Assembly (NCBI GenBank): GCA_903893795.1
Contig: CAITNO010000027.1
Location: 1-64,000 of the forward strand
Direction: 5' to 3'
Source of the DNA: Candidatus Hydrogenedentota bacterium
GTDB taxonomy: Bacteria > Hydrogenedentota > Hydrogenedentia > Hydrogenedentales > CAITNO01
Length of the DNA: 64,000 bases
The position numbers and the translations under genes were made by a program. Positions 18,446-29,874 of the stretch are shown here, piece after piece. Position 1 is the first letter of the stretch. The number at the start of each line of letters is the position of its first letter. The notes under the pieces were generated by a model. The model had not been told where the DNA came from. It did no database searches and saw only the letters and a program-made list of their open reading frames with translations.

Positions 18446-19078
18446 ATGAAATTCACCAAAAAGTCCGTTGGGCGGTCGGCCGCCGTTTTCTCGGTGCTCA
18501 TTCTGGTTCTGGGACTTGCGGCCCTCGCCTGCGCCGCACCGGAAACCACCGACAGGGCGCCCGGGGGCGATGTTGCGCCTTTGGCGCCCGTGGCGGCGGG
18601 TGTGCAGGAACCGGCCGTGGGGACGCCCCTTTCCATGGCGCGCGCCATCGATTTCGCGGGCAAATTCCACCCCATGGTGCTCCATTTCCCGATCGCGCTC
18701 ATTCTGACGGCCCTCCTCGCCGAGATGCTGGCGCTGGTCTCGGGCAAGCCGATATTTTCGCAGACGGCGCGATTGACGCTAATCCTTGCCGTGCTGTCCG
18801 TTGCGGTTGCCGTGCCGCTGGGCTGGGCGGCCGCCGTCTCCAAAGAATACGTCGACGATTACGCCCGCATGCTCTGGTGGCACCGGTGGATGGGAACGGC
18901 CACCGGCATATTGGTGCTGATGGTCGCCTGCCTCTCCGAACTTTCGCAGCTTCGTCGCGAAAGAACTTCCCTCCGGATGGCCTACCGGGCCGGGCTCGTG
19001 CTGGCGGCGGGCAGCGTCGCGGTGGCCGGTCACTGCGGGGCGCTCCTGGTGTACGGATTGGGGTACTTCAGCAATTAG
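18446..19078 (+). CDS. DUF2231-type membrane protein
   Basis: 210-residue inner-membrane protein with a signal-like N-terminus and four membrane helices in the second half. The block FHPMVLHFPIALILTALLAE is typical of the DUF2231 family; its conserved His residues are thought to relate to redox or heme-linked membrane proteins, often beside cytochromes. Other conserved His residues occur at WWHRWMG and in GHCGALLVYG. The rubrerythrin-related gene directly upstream supports a redox or oxidative-stress context. A GAGG-type ribosome site is weak (GGCTGAGGGTCC before ATG). Confidence 0.75.
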   Translation: MKFTKKSVGRSAAVFSVLILVLGLAALACAAPETTDRAPGGDVAPLAPVAAGVQEPAVGTPLSMARAIDFAGKFHPMVLHFPIALILTALLAEMLALVSGKPIFSQTARLTLILAVLSVAVAVPLGWAAAVSKEYVDDYARMLWWHRWMGTATGILVLMVACLSELSQLRRERTSLRMAYRAGLVLAAGSVAVAGHCGALLVYGLGYFSN

Positions 19079-19544
19079 TCCAGAGGGACAGTGCCCGGTC
19101 CTCCGCATGGCCGGAAAAAGGTTGTCTGCGGGGCCTGCCCCGAGACGAGACTGAACGCGCTGCGCCGCCTGCCCCCCATCTGGAGTGCGGCGGTAGCGAC
19201 GCCGCTTTGGCTGGGGCATCCCTATCGACCGGAGCATCCCGCGCAACACCGGAAAAAGGGATTACAATGAAAGACAAGCGCTGAAAGTGCGACAGACCGC
19301 GTTCTTGGTTGAATCGTTGCCTTGGTTCGGGACGCTTCCCCCATTTCGTCCTGTTGACACCCGCCCGCAGTGGTGCTACGCTGGTTGCATGATGAGAACA
19401 GCGCATGGTGGTGCCGGGGGTGCCCTGTAACATCACTCGGAAAACAGGGGGGCGCCTCACTATTATATTGAGTATGACAAATGTGTTTATTCATAAGATT
19501 AACAGTGACTGTCCCCTGTTAATCCCGTGTTAATCCCGAAAGCA
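19079..19544. other. Non-coding accessory stretch with repeat pieces
   Basis: No credible gene. From 19079 to about 19265 the sequence still has GC-rich, coding-like composition in several frames but no start or domain; it includes a member of a dispersed repeat (19181-19214). At 19328-19340 is GGGACGCTTCCCC, a motif that returns at 21161 on the far side of the SUMF1 gene. From 19440 the DNA becomes AT-rich, with a 7-bp inverted repeat TTAACAG...CTGTTAA (19499-19522) next to the tail-to-tail end of the SUMF1 gene. Confidence 0.5.
19181..19214 (+). repeat. Dispersed repeat family 2, single arm
   Basis: TGGAGTGCGGCGGTAGCGAC followed by GCCGCTTTGGCTGG. A close relative is found at 55059-55090 (ACTGCGGCGGCCTCGACGCC then GCTTTGGCTG), where an inverted copy also follows to form a hairpin. 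The shared core is GCGGCG-n-GACGCCGCTTTGGCTG. Confidence 0.5.
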
Positions 19545-20729
19545 TTACGGATTCCGCAACAAACGAAAGCCGGCAAATTCGTGGCGATAGCCCGGAGTAA
19601 GTCCCTCGCGATCTGCTGAGCGGCAAACGCCGGGTGGAAGGCTTGACGAGCCGCCGCGCAAAACCCGGGACCGCTCTCTGGGCACTTCCCAAGCACTTCC
19701 GTCAGCAGGCGCGCTGGTGTAACTGTCATGCCAGGAGTCTTGGCACCACTCAAACACATTCCCGAGCATGTCGTACAGACCCCACGTATTCGGCATTTTC
19801 TCGCCCACTGGGTGGGTCATCCTCTTGCCGTTGCCGCCATGCCAGGCATAGTTGCCCAATAGGCTCTCGTCATCCCCGAAGTAGTACTCCGTTGTGCTGC
19901 CAGCACGACAGGCGTATTCCCATTCCGCCTCAGAGGGCAGACGAAAAACGCCAACCCCGCTGCTGTTGAGCTTGTGGATGAAATCTTGGCAGTCGTCCCA
20001 CGACACCATCTCGACGGGGAAGTTCCCGCCATCCGTGAAGTGCGACGGGTTGGTGCCCGCCACTGCCCGCCACTGTGCCTGCGTCACCTCGAACCTGCCG
20101 AGCCAGAAACCGTTCTCAAGCATAACTCGGTGTACCGGCTTTTCGCTTTCGAAACCTTCCGTACTCCCCATTACGAAGGAACCTCGGGGTATCCAAACAA
20201 ACGTAATGCCCGCGAATACCTGTGGCTCGCCTGCCGTAGGCATGGCACCCGGCACCGCCTGTGACGAATTGGTCAGTATGTCGACCTTCCTGGCAGGTAC
20301 TGAGTGGGCAAAGTTCAGGAACAACGGAAGGGATAGAAAGAAAAGGACAGACGCCACCAGAGACCCACCTATGAACAACCTTCGCCTATTACTCGATTTA
20401 GAATCGGCGCCTGTGTGCAGGGGCGGCACCTTTGTCCGAGCAGGCGCGGCGAGTCCCGGCGCGTCGCGCATCGCACTGATACGCGCTTTCAGATCGACCA
20501 CGCGGGAATTGGGGGATAGCGCCATCAACCCGTTACAGATCTGGTCTGCCTCGCAATAACGCGATAGCTTCTCAAGACATGCCGCCTTCGCGAATAGAAT
20601 AGTTCCGGTATTGGGAAACTGCCTGTCCAAGTCTGTCAGCAAGCGCAACGCCTCTGAGTATTGCCCCGCGCGAAATAGGCATTCGGCCTGCCTGAAACTC
20701 CCGGTGGCCGCTAAAGGGTCTCTTTCCAT
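19545..20729 (-). CDS. Membrane-anchored SUMF1/formylglycine-generating-type protein
   Basis: 394 residues. The N-terminal third is a small TPR-like region (FRQAECLFRAGQYSEALRLL) in the cytoplasm, followed by one membrane helix (about 130-150) and an extracytoplasmic FGE-sulfatase domain (about 195-390). Domain marks: FVWIPRGSFVMGS, EKPVHRVMLENGFWLGRFEVTQ, FRLPSEAEWEYACRAG, GLYDMLGNVFEWCQDSW and SRVLRGGSS. The domain family includes formylglycine-generating enzymes and many proteins that only keep the fold (C-type-lectin-like); the paired active cysteines of true FGE are not evident, so a binding or structural role is likely. ATG 20729 has GGAG 9 nt upstream. Composition is less GC-rich than the core genes and it is flanked by non-coding, repeat-bearing DNA, which suggests acquisition. 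Confidence 0.82.
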   Translation of the reverse strand: MERDPLAATGSFRQAECLFRAGQYSEALRLLTDLDRQFPNTGTILFAKAACLEKLSRYCEADQICNGLMALSPNSRVVDLKARISAMRDAPGLAAPARTKVPPLHTGADSKSSNRRRLFIGGSLVASVLFFLSLPLFLNFAHSVPARKVDILTNSSQAVPGAMPTAGEPQVFAGITFVWIPRGSFVMGSTEGFESEKPVHRVMLENGFWLGRFEVTQAQWRAVAGTNPSHFTDGGNFPVEMVSWDDCQDFIHKLNSSGVGVFRLPSEAEWEYACRAGSTTEYYFGDDESLLGNYAWHGGNGKRMTHPVGEKMPNTWGLYDMLGNVFEWCQDSWHDSYTSAPADGSAWEVPRERSRVLRGGSSSLPPGVCRSADREGLTPGYRHEFAGFRLLRNP

Positions 20730-20952
20730 ATTTCTTTGCTCCGTCCACAATAGTGACATTCTCGAAGAGCTGCGCTCAAATCTTCTTGCCAGCAACAATA
20801 TCTTTCTGGACATCACATTCCCTAGATCACAAAAACACACACTTCCATGTAATTACTGCTGTGACAAAAAACGCAAGGTTTCCTGTTTTTCAATTCCAGC
20901 AACTATAAGTCATTCTACGAATAGTGAACACAGCGCAAGTGGCAGCAGTTGT

Positions 20953-21171
20953 CTAATTATAGTTGCATAATGTGCCACCGAGAGCTTCCCACTGCCTGCC
21001 GTCTGCATAGAATGTCTGCACCTCAAGAAGGGGAGGGCAACCGTAGGAACACTTAAAGTACGGGCCCTTCGCCCAATAACCTATACAAGGCTCGGTCAAA
21101 TCGCAACTCCCATCTCTTACAATACCGGCCTGAATGTCGGCCTCACCGTGAGAGAAACTGGGGACGCTTCC
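20953..21171 (-). pseudogene. Probable 3' remnant of an unknown Cys-rich protein gene
   Basis: On the minus strand a frame of 72 codons is open between stops, with balanced protein-like composition: blocks such as IVRDGSCDLTEPCIGYWAKG, CSYGCPPLLEVQTFYADGRQ and WEALGGTLCNYN before the TAG at 20953-20955. There is no ATG, GTG or TTG that would start it well. The frame is cut at its 5' end by a stop within the GGGACGCTTCCC motif, as if an insertion or deletion joint removed the rest. Gene family not recognised. It could be chance. Confidence 0.3.
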
Positions 21172-21241
21172 CTATTAAATAGGAATAATGTTTTTATGGG
21201 AACCGTAGAGTCCCGTCCATATACGGCGCCGACAGAAGACT

Positions 21242-21257
21242 GCGCTTCGCAATGACG
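21242..21257. repeat. Degenerate end of the 116-bp hairpin repeat
   Basis: GCGCTTCGCAATGACG matches the right arm of the hairpin repeats at 37782 and 38339 (GCGCTTCGCTCGCAATGACG) with loss of one TCGC unit. The rest of the repeat is not visible here. Confidence 0.35.
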
Positions 21258-21777
21258 AGATTCAGGGGTAAATGGCGACGCTTCCGAGTGGCACGGACCT
21301 AACGAAAACGCGGTTGTTGCGCGCTTTCAGCACTCGTCTTTCGCTGTGGCCGAACCGTTCTGACGCGGATGACCGAGCCATGAACAGGGAACAAAGCCAA
21401 AGCAGTTTCATTGCCACCGCAGTCCATAGGGCGATCCCAGCCGTGCTTTCTTTTGCACCCTGCGTGCGCCAAACCTGATTTCAGCCTTGAATACAAGAAT
21501 CCGACAAGAGCGCCCATTCGCGGAAGATTCAACTGTTAAGGCCGGCCACCGTCTATCGTGCGGGCCCTCGTCCGTCAAAGGGACCAATTGGCGGCCTGCG
21601 GACGTGGCGCGCGGGAGGGCGCAGAGAATAGAGCGCCGCAAAAGCTTGTTGGACAGGCAGGCTATCGTTTATTCTTATTGAGGAGAGGTTCATAACGGAC
21701 AGGGTCCGGATATGGGCCATTTTACCGGTCCCGGCGCTGCGTGAGGCGGCGCGGGAACGGCATGAGGCGGCTTTTAT

Positions 21778-24236
<2,459 letters not shown>

Positions 24237-24240
<4 letters not shown>

Positions 24241-26561
24241 AAACCAGCTACATAGGCCTCGCCATTGCACTTTGCTGCGCGGCACTTGGCGCCGTGGCCC
24301 AAGAGTTTGCGGGCAAGAACGTCAACGAGATTCGCATCGACGGTCTTGAACGCGTCAGCGACCAGGTGGTTCGCGCCAAGCTGGAGTCCAAGCCCGATGC
24401 CCCCTTCACCCAGGCCATGGTGTCGCGCGACGTGCGCCGGCTTTATGAACTGGGCTTCTTCAACACCGTGAACGCAGGCGTCGCCGACGTGGGCGGCAAG
24501 GTGGTGCTCACCTTCGTCGTGCAGGAAAAGCGGGTGATTGAAGAGGTTCGGATCATCGGCAACAAGAAGATCAAGGACCGCGCCATCCGCGGCGCGCTCA
24601 AAATGCGCGAGGGCAGTTCCTTTGTGCCCGAGTCCTATGAGGACGAGCGCAAGGCCGTGCTGGGCCTCTACGAGGCCAAGGGCTATGCCAACACGACGGT
24701 GGACGCGGTCGCCGAGAACATCGGACCGTCGCGCGTGCGCCTCATCTACACCATCACCGAGGGGCGCAAGGCCCGCATCCACAGCATCAAATTCGTGGGC
24801 AACGAGGCGCTGACCGACCACCGCCTGCGCAAGATCATGAAGACCAAGAAGTCCTGGTGGTTCCTCGGCGGCAAGTATGAGGAGGCCAAGTTTGAGGCCG
24901 ATCTGGCCGGCATCGTGGACGAATACGGCAACCGCGGCCGCCTTGAGGCGCAGGTTCCCAAGACCGACCTGGTCTACACCGACAACGGCAAGGGCATCGA
25001 CGTCACCGTCTACATTCAAGAGGGTCCCGAGTACAAGATGGACACCCTCGACATCGCCAACAACAAGGTGTTTGACGATGACGAAATGATGAAGCTTGCC
25101 AAAGTGAAGCCGGGCGACGTGCACAACAAGGGCCAGGTGGCCAAGGACGTGCAGTCCCTGCAGAAGAGCTACCAGAGCAGCGGCTACGTGGACGCCGTGA
25201 TTGCGCCGCAGGTCACGCTCAACCGCGACACGAAGACGACGCGCGTGGTGTACAACCTTTCCGAGGGCGACCTCAAGTACATCCGCGAAATCCGCGTCAC
25301 GGGCAACAACGTCACCAAGGATGAAATTGTCCGCCGCCAGATGCTGCTGATCCCGGGCGAGCGCTACGACGGCGCCGCGGTCGAGGAAAGCAAGCAGCGC
25401 CTGGACAACACACGCTTCTTTGAGTCCGTGCGCCTCACGCTCGACGACCCGACGGGCAAGGACGCCAACACGCTGTTCAGCGACATGCTGGTCGACGTGG
25501 ACGAGGGCAAGACGGGCACCTTCAATTTCGGCGGCGGTTTCAGCACCGAAGACGGCATCGGCGGATTCGGCGAACTGCGCCTGACCAACTTCGACATCAC
25601 AAACTGGCCGACCTTCTCGGGCGGCGGACAGCAGTTGCGCCTGCGGCTCAACAAGAGCCAGCGCCGCGACCAGTACTCCATCAGCTTCACCGAGCCGGAG
25701 TTCCTGGGATATCCCATCATGCTGGGTGTGGACGCCTTTGACGAGACCTACCAGGTCCGCGGCGGCCAGGACTACAACGAGACCACCAAGGGCGGCCAGC
25801 TTCGCTTCGGCAAGTCCCTGTCGCCCTATGTGCAGGCAAGCGTCGGCCTGCTGTACGAGGACGTGAGTATTTCCGGCCTGCCCTGGTACTCCAACCGGGA
25901 AATCCGGTCGCAGGAAGGCTCCTCGACCACGATTGCCATCCGTCCGCAGATTGAGCGCAACACGCTCGACAACAAGTACGACCCGACCAAGGGCTCGTGG
26001 CACATCCTTTCCCTCGAACTGGCAGGTCTTGGCGGCGACAATCATTTTGGCAAGCTGGAACAGGACTCGACCTGGTACAAGCCCATATCGGACGGCCAGA
26101 AATGGGTGCTGTCGCTGCGCGCGCGCAACGGCGTCATGGAGTCCTACGGCAGTTCGGACGAGGTTCCCCTGCAGGACCGTTTCTATGCGGGCGGCACCAA
26201 CACGGTGCGCGGCTATGAAAACCGCGGAATCGGTCCCAAAGTGCGCAAGTACGAGGTCGCTGGCATAACCTGGGGCGACAACTTCGCGGTCGGCGGCAAC
26301 CTGCGCATGCTCTACAACGTGGAAGCCAAGTACAAGATTACCAAAGAGTTGCGGGTCTACGGCTTTGTGGATGCCGGCGGCGTCTGGAAGGACGTGGGCG
26401 ACTTCAGCTTCGGCGACTTCCGCTACAGCGCGGGCGTGGGCCTTGGATTCAATGTGCCCATGCTCGGACCCATCCGGGTGGATTACGGCTTCCCGCTCAA
26501 TCCGGACAACACGCAGAGCAGCAGCGGCCGGTTGCATCTGGCCACGGGGTACAAGTTCTAG
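24237..26561 (+). CDS. bamA: Outer membrane protein assembly factor BamA
   Basis: 774-residue core of the BAM complex, which folds and inserts beta-barrel proteins into the outer membrane. A signal peptide (about 1-22, ending GAVAQ) is followed by five POTRA domains (about 25-400; for example VNEIRIDGLERVSDQVVRAK and KYIREIRVTGNNVTKDEIV) and the 16-strand barrel (about 430-774). The surrogate RGYE motif (TVRGYENRGIGP) in loop 6 is clear, and the protein ends in an aromatic residue (ATGYKF) as outer-membrane proteins do. A TTG start overlaps the clpC stop, with GGAAGG 9 nt upstream. It is followed by ompH, lpxD and lpxC-fabZ in the classical order. Confidence 0.95.
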
Positions 26562-26587
26562 GCCTTTGCCGAGAGAGTTTCAGGGGC

Positions 26588-26619
26588 GCATGAATCCGGG
26601 TGAAAACCCACTTTCATGC
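26588..26619 (+). other. Stem-loop in the bamA-ompH spacer
   Basis: GCATGAA (26588-26594) pairs with TTCATGC (26613-26619); inside, GGGT-GAAA-ACCC forms a hairpin with a GNRA tetraloop. There is no T-tract after it, so it is more likely an RNA-stability or processing element than a simple terminator. A second inverted repeat, CTCCTTCC...GGAAGGAG, follows and overlaps the ompH promoter. Confidence 0.4.
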
Positions 26620-26641
26620 CCTCCTTCCTTCCGGGGCCGTT

Positions 26642-26670
26642 TTGCGCGGCTTTGGAAGGAGTGGTATACT
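26642..26670 (+). promoter_or_regulatory. Predicted internal promoter for ompH-lpxD-lpxC
   Basis: TTGCGC (26642-26647) and TATACT (26665-26670) are 17 nt apart. It would give ompH and the lipid A genes their own transcript independent of clpC-bamA, with a leader of about 85 nt. Confidence 0.45.
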
Positions 26671-26762
26671 GGCTTCCCACAATCGGAAACGATCAAGCTC
26701 CGCGGCATGACCGCCCGGACCCTATAGTTTTCGCGGACAACTCAGAAGAAAAGGATAGTATC

Positions 26763-27368
26763 GTGTCACACTTTTTTGTGAAGAAAACGACCTCGCTGAC
26801 CGTCCTGTTCGCTTTCGGTGCCGCCATTGCCGCCCTGACCCTTGCGGGCGCCCCGGCCTATGCCCAGAATAGGAACAATGCTTCCGCTCAGGCCGCGCCT
26901 TCCGCATCCGGCGGCGCCGGTTACCGCATTGCCGTGGTCGATATGGCCAAGCTGATGAAGGACTACAAGAAACGCGAGCAGAAGTACGCGGACCTGCAGA
27001 AGGACGTGGACAAGATGCAGGGCGAAATCGACATCAAGCAGAAGGGCATCGAGGAGGCCCGCAAGGCCTACGAGTCCAACCGCGACACCATGACCGAAGA
27101 GCAGCGCTCCGCCGCCCGCCTCAAGATCGAAAACGACATCTCCGCCTACAAGAGCGAGCTGGAAAAGCGCCAGCGCACCATCGACTCCAACGAGGAAACC
27201 GTGCTCAAGGAAGTTGTGGAAGACATCACGAAGGTCATCACCGGGGTTGCCGAAAAGGAAAGCTACCACCTGGTGCTCAATTCCAGCGGCGGCCCGCGCG
27301 GCAGCGTGATCTACAGCAGTGCGACCATCGACATCACCCCGACCGTGCTGGGACTGTTGAACAAATAA
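26763..27368 (+). CDS. OmpH/Skp-family periplasmic chaperone
   Basis: 201-residue periplasmic chaperone that holds unfolded outer-membrane proteins for the BAM complex. A signal peptide (about 1-35, ending PAYAQ) is followed by the start of the Skp core (YRIAVVDMAKLMKDYKKREQ), a long coiled-coil arm rich in Lys, Glu and Gln (KYADLQKDVDKMQGEIDIKQ), and the C-terminal core strand (YHLVLNSSGG, VIYSSATIDITPTVLGLLNK). The GTG at 26763 is chosen because AAAGGA lies just upstream and the signal peptide begins there; the open frame extends upstream without coding character. Its place between bamA and lpxD is conserved in many diderms. Confidence 0.93.
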   Translation: MSHFFVKKTTSLTVLFAFGAAIAALTLAGAPAYAQNRNNASAQAAPSASGGAGYRIAVVDMAKLMKDYKKREQKYADLQKDVDKMQGEIDIKQKGIEEARKAYESNRDTMTEEQRSAARLKIENDISAYKSELEKRQRTIDSNEETVLKEVVEDITKVITGVAEKESYHLVLNSSGGPRGSVIYSSATIDITPTVLGLLNK

Positions 27369-27413
27369 GCCTCTGCGGGCGGCCGCATTGAGCCCCCGCA
27401 CGGCACTCGTACG

Positions 27414-28454
27414 ATGGGAATGACCGTCGGTGAAATAGCGCGCCTTTTGGGCGGCACGGTTCAGGGCGATCCCGCCACTGAAATCACGGGCGTCAATGGA
27501 CTGCAGGAAGCGGAACCGGGCGACCTGTGCTTCGTGCGCAACGACAGTTTCCTTCCCAAGCTGGCCGAGACGAAAGCCTCGGCGGCGCTCATTTCCAAAG
27601 CGGTTGAACCCCTGCCCCTGTCCGCCGCCATTGTGGTGGACGCACCCGAACAGGCCTTTGTGCGGGTCCTGCAGCTTTTCGCCGCCGAGCAGTCGCCCCG
27701 CCCTGCGGCGGGTGTGCATGAGCGTGCCTGCGTGGCTCCCGGCGCGGTGCTCGGCGAGGGCGTCTCCGTCGGCCCGGGGGCCTGTGTCGAAGAAGGCGCA
27801 TCCCTTGGGGACCGCGTGGTGCTGTATCCCGGCGTGTATATCGGCCGGGGCAGTGAAATCGGCCCGGACACCATAATCTATCCCAACGCGGTCATCCGTG
27901 AGGGTGTCAGGATCGGAGCGCGGTGTGTGCTGCACGCGGGCGTCTGCATCGGCAGCGACGGTTTTGGCTTTGTGCCCATGGGCGGCGTGTGGGTCAAAAT
28001 ACCCCAGGTTGGCAGGGTTGAGATTGGCGACGACGTCGAGATCGGCAGCAATACCGCCGTGGACCGGGCCACCTTTGGTGTTACCAAAATCGGAAACGGC
28101 GTAAAAGTTGACAATTTGGTGCAAATAGGCCACAATGTGCAGATCGGTGAACACAGCGTCATCGCCGGGATGGCGGGTGTGGCCGGAAGCACGGTGATTG
28201 GCCGTCAAGTGCGCATAGGCGCGTCGGCCGGCATCACCGGCCATATCACGCTCGGAGACGGCGCAAGTGTGGCCGCCAGAAGCGGTGTCACCCGTTCCGT
28301 GGCGCCCGGTCAAGTGGTTTCAGGGTTCCCGGCAATGGATCATGCACAGCAACGGCGCGTGATGGTCGTGCAGGCAAAGCTTCCCGAACTCGCAAAGCGG
28401 GTCAGGGAACTCGAGGCACGGCTGGCTGCGCTGGAAGACAACAAAGAATTATGA
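27414..28454 (+). CDS. lpxD: UDP-3-O-(3-hydroxyacyl)glucosamine N-acyltransferase
   Basis: 346-residue cytoplasmic enzyme for the third step of lipid A synthesis: it adds a 3-hydroxyacyl chain to the 2-amino group of UDP-3-O-acylglucosamine. The N-terminal uridine-binding domain (about 1-100) is followed by a left-handed beta-helix of hexapeptide repeats (about 105-300; for example IGPDTIIYPNAVIREGVRIG and VKVDNLVQIGHNVQIGEHSV). The catalytic His is expected in QIGHNVQIG. A C-terminal helix ends the protein. ATG 27414 or the ATG two codons later may be used. Its stop overlaps the start of lpxC-fabZ by ATGA. Confidence 0.95.
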   Translation: MGMTVGEIARLLGGTVQGDPATEITGVNGLQEAEPGDLCFVRNDSFLPKLAETKASAALISKAVEPLPLSAAIVVDAPEQAFVRVLQLFAAEQSPRPAAGVHERACVAPGAVLGEGVSVGPGACVEEGASLGDRVVLYPGVYIGRGSEIGPDTIIYPNAVIREGVRIGARCVLHAGVCIGSDGFGFVPMGGVWVKIPQVGRVEIGDDVEIGSNTAVDRATFGVTKIGNGVKVDNLVQIGHNVQIGEHSVIAGMAGVAGSTVIGRQVRIGASAGITGHITLGDGASVAARSGVTRSVAPGQVVSGFPAMDHAQQRRVMVVQAKLPELAKRVRELEARLAALEDNKEL

Positions 28455-29773
28455 AACAACGGACGATCGCCGAACCGGCCTCCTACTCCGGTGTCGGATT
28501 GCATACGGGAAGTTTGACCACGGTCACTTTCAGGCCTGCCCCGCCTGACAGCGGCATTGTGTTCGTGCGCACCGACCTCGAGGATCGCCCGGTCATTCCC
28601 GCCATACTCGACCATGTGGTCGATGTGTCCCGCGGCACGACCATCGGCATCGGCGCGGCCACGGTGCACACCATCGAGCACGCCATGGCGGCGCTCGTGG
28701 GCACCGGGATTGACAACGTCATCGTCGAGGTGGACGCAGATGAGATTCCCAACGGCGACGGCAGCGCGATGCCCGCGCTGAACGCCCTGCTCAAGGCGGG
28801 CGTGGTGGAGCAGGACAGCGAAAAGCTCTACATCACCGTCGATCATCCGGTCTACTACCGCAAGGACGACGTGACCCTCAGCATTCTCCCCTCGGACGAA
28901 CTGCGCGTCACCATGACCATCGCCTACGCCCACAAGGCCATCGGCACCCAGTACGCCTCCTTCGTCATCAACGAGGAAACTTTCCGCAATGAAATCGCCC
29001 CGGCGCGCACCTTCTGCTTCCTGCGCGAGGTGAAGATGCTGCAGGAGGCCGGCCTGATCCAGGGTGGCAGCCTCGAATCGGCCGTGGTCATCGGTGATGA
29101 CGGGATTCTCAACGACGACCTCCATTTCCCGGACGAATTCGTCCGGCACAAAATTCTCGACCTGCTCGGCGACACCTATCTGCTCGGCCGCCCGCTCAAG
29201 GGCCACATCATCGGCGTGAAGTGCGGCCATGAAAAGAACGTCATGTTCTCCAAGCAGATCAAGAAGGTCTACCTGAGCGACCGAGCCGGCGCCGGCCTTC
29301 AGGACTGCAGCCCCGCCTCGAAACGCAAGCCGCCCGCGCTCGACGTCAACAAGATCATGAAGATCCTGCCCCACCGCTACCCCTTCCTGCTGGTGGACCG
29401 CATTCTCTCCTTCGAACCGATGAAGGAGGTGGTGGGCATCAAGAACGTCACCGTCAACGAGCCCTTCTTCCAGGGCCACTGGCCCGATGTTCCCGTGATG
29501 CCCGGCGTGCTCATCATCGAGGCCATGGCGCAGGTCAGTTCCATGCTCTTCTTCGGTGAAAACGGCGAGCCCAACGGGCATTTGGCCTTCCTCACCGGCA
29601 TTGAAAAGGCACGCTTCCGCCACACCGTCGTGCCCGGTGACCAGTTGGTCATCAAGGCCGAAATGATGAATTTCAGCCACAACGACTGCAAAGTGCGCGC
29701 CACCGCCCTGGTGGACGATGTTGTGGCCGCCGAGGCCGTCATGAGCTTCGGCCTTATGCAGATTGAGGAATAG
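28451..29773 (+). CDS. lpxC/fabZ: Fused UDP-3-O-acyl-N-acetylglucosamine deacetylase / 3-hydroxyacyl-ACP dehydratase (LpxC-FabZ)
   Basis: 440-residue bifunctional protein. Residues 1 to about 280 are LpxC, the zinc deacetylase that commits to lipid A; its motifs are HTIEHAMAAL (Glu76, Zn ligand His77) and RHKILDLLGD (Zn ligands His233 and Asp237). After a short Lys/Pro linker, residues about 300-440 are FabZ, which dehydrates 3-hydroxyacyl-ACP in fatty-acid synthesis; its marks are LPHRYPFLLVDRI and GHWPDVPVMPGVLIIEAMAQ, with catalytic His343 and Glu357, 14 apart as in stand-alone FabZ. The two enzymes compete for 3-hydroxyacyl-ACP, so fusion fixes their ratio. Such fusions are known from Bacteroidetes and some other diderm phyla. 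No separate fabZ or lpxA lies in the window. Confidence 0.95.
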   Translation: MKQRTIAEPASYSGVGLHTGSLTTVTFRPAPPDSGIVFVRTDLEDRPVIPAILDHVVDVSRGTTIGIGAATVHTIEHAMAALVGTGIDNVIVEVDADEIPNGDGSAMPALNALLKAGVVEQDSEKLYITVDHPVYYRKDDVTLSILPSDELRVTMTIAYAHKAIGTQYASFVINEETFRNEIAPARTFCFLREVKMLQEAGLIQGGSLESAVVIGDDGILNDDLHFPDEFVRHKILDLLGDTYLLGRPLKGHIIGVKCGHEKNVMFSKQIKKVYLSDRAGAGLQDCSPASKRKPPALDVNKIMKILPHRYPFLLVDRILSFEPMKEVVGIKNVTVNEPFFQGHWPDVPVMPGVLIIEAMAQVSSMLFFGENGEPNGHLAFLTGIEKARFRHTVVPGDQLVIKAEMMNFSHNDCKVRATALVDDVVAAEAVMSFGLMQIEE

Positions 29774-29874
29774 TTCCCAGTATCATTCCCTAGAATTGAG
29801 CGGTGCCCGTCCAGAGCGGTTCGCAACGCAGAAACTAGCACCCTGAAGTGTTCTGTTTCTCTGCGGGGAGGACA

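Larger units (their letters stand above)
20730..21777. other. 1-kb gene-poor region before clpC
   Basis: No intact gene is supported. It is AT-richer than the surroundings from 20740 to about 21250. It contains a probable 3' gene remnant on the minus strand (20953-21171), the motif GGGGACGCTTCCC at 21160, a damaged copy of the 116-bp hairpin repeat end (21242-21257), and the GC-rich upstream region of clpC. A candidate clpC promoter around 21641-21670 (TTGTTGGAC...TTATTCTTATT) is unclear. No CtsR-like operator is recognised. Confidence 0.45.

Noticed and set aside
18446-19078. Cytochrome c fused to the DUF2231 protein
   Set aside because: No CxxCH heme motif is present in the protein.
18328-19284. 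318-codon plus-strand frame over the DUF2231 gene
   Set aside because: Out-of-frame reading of the rubrerythrin end and the DUF2231 gene; its end only translates a dispersed repeat.
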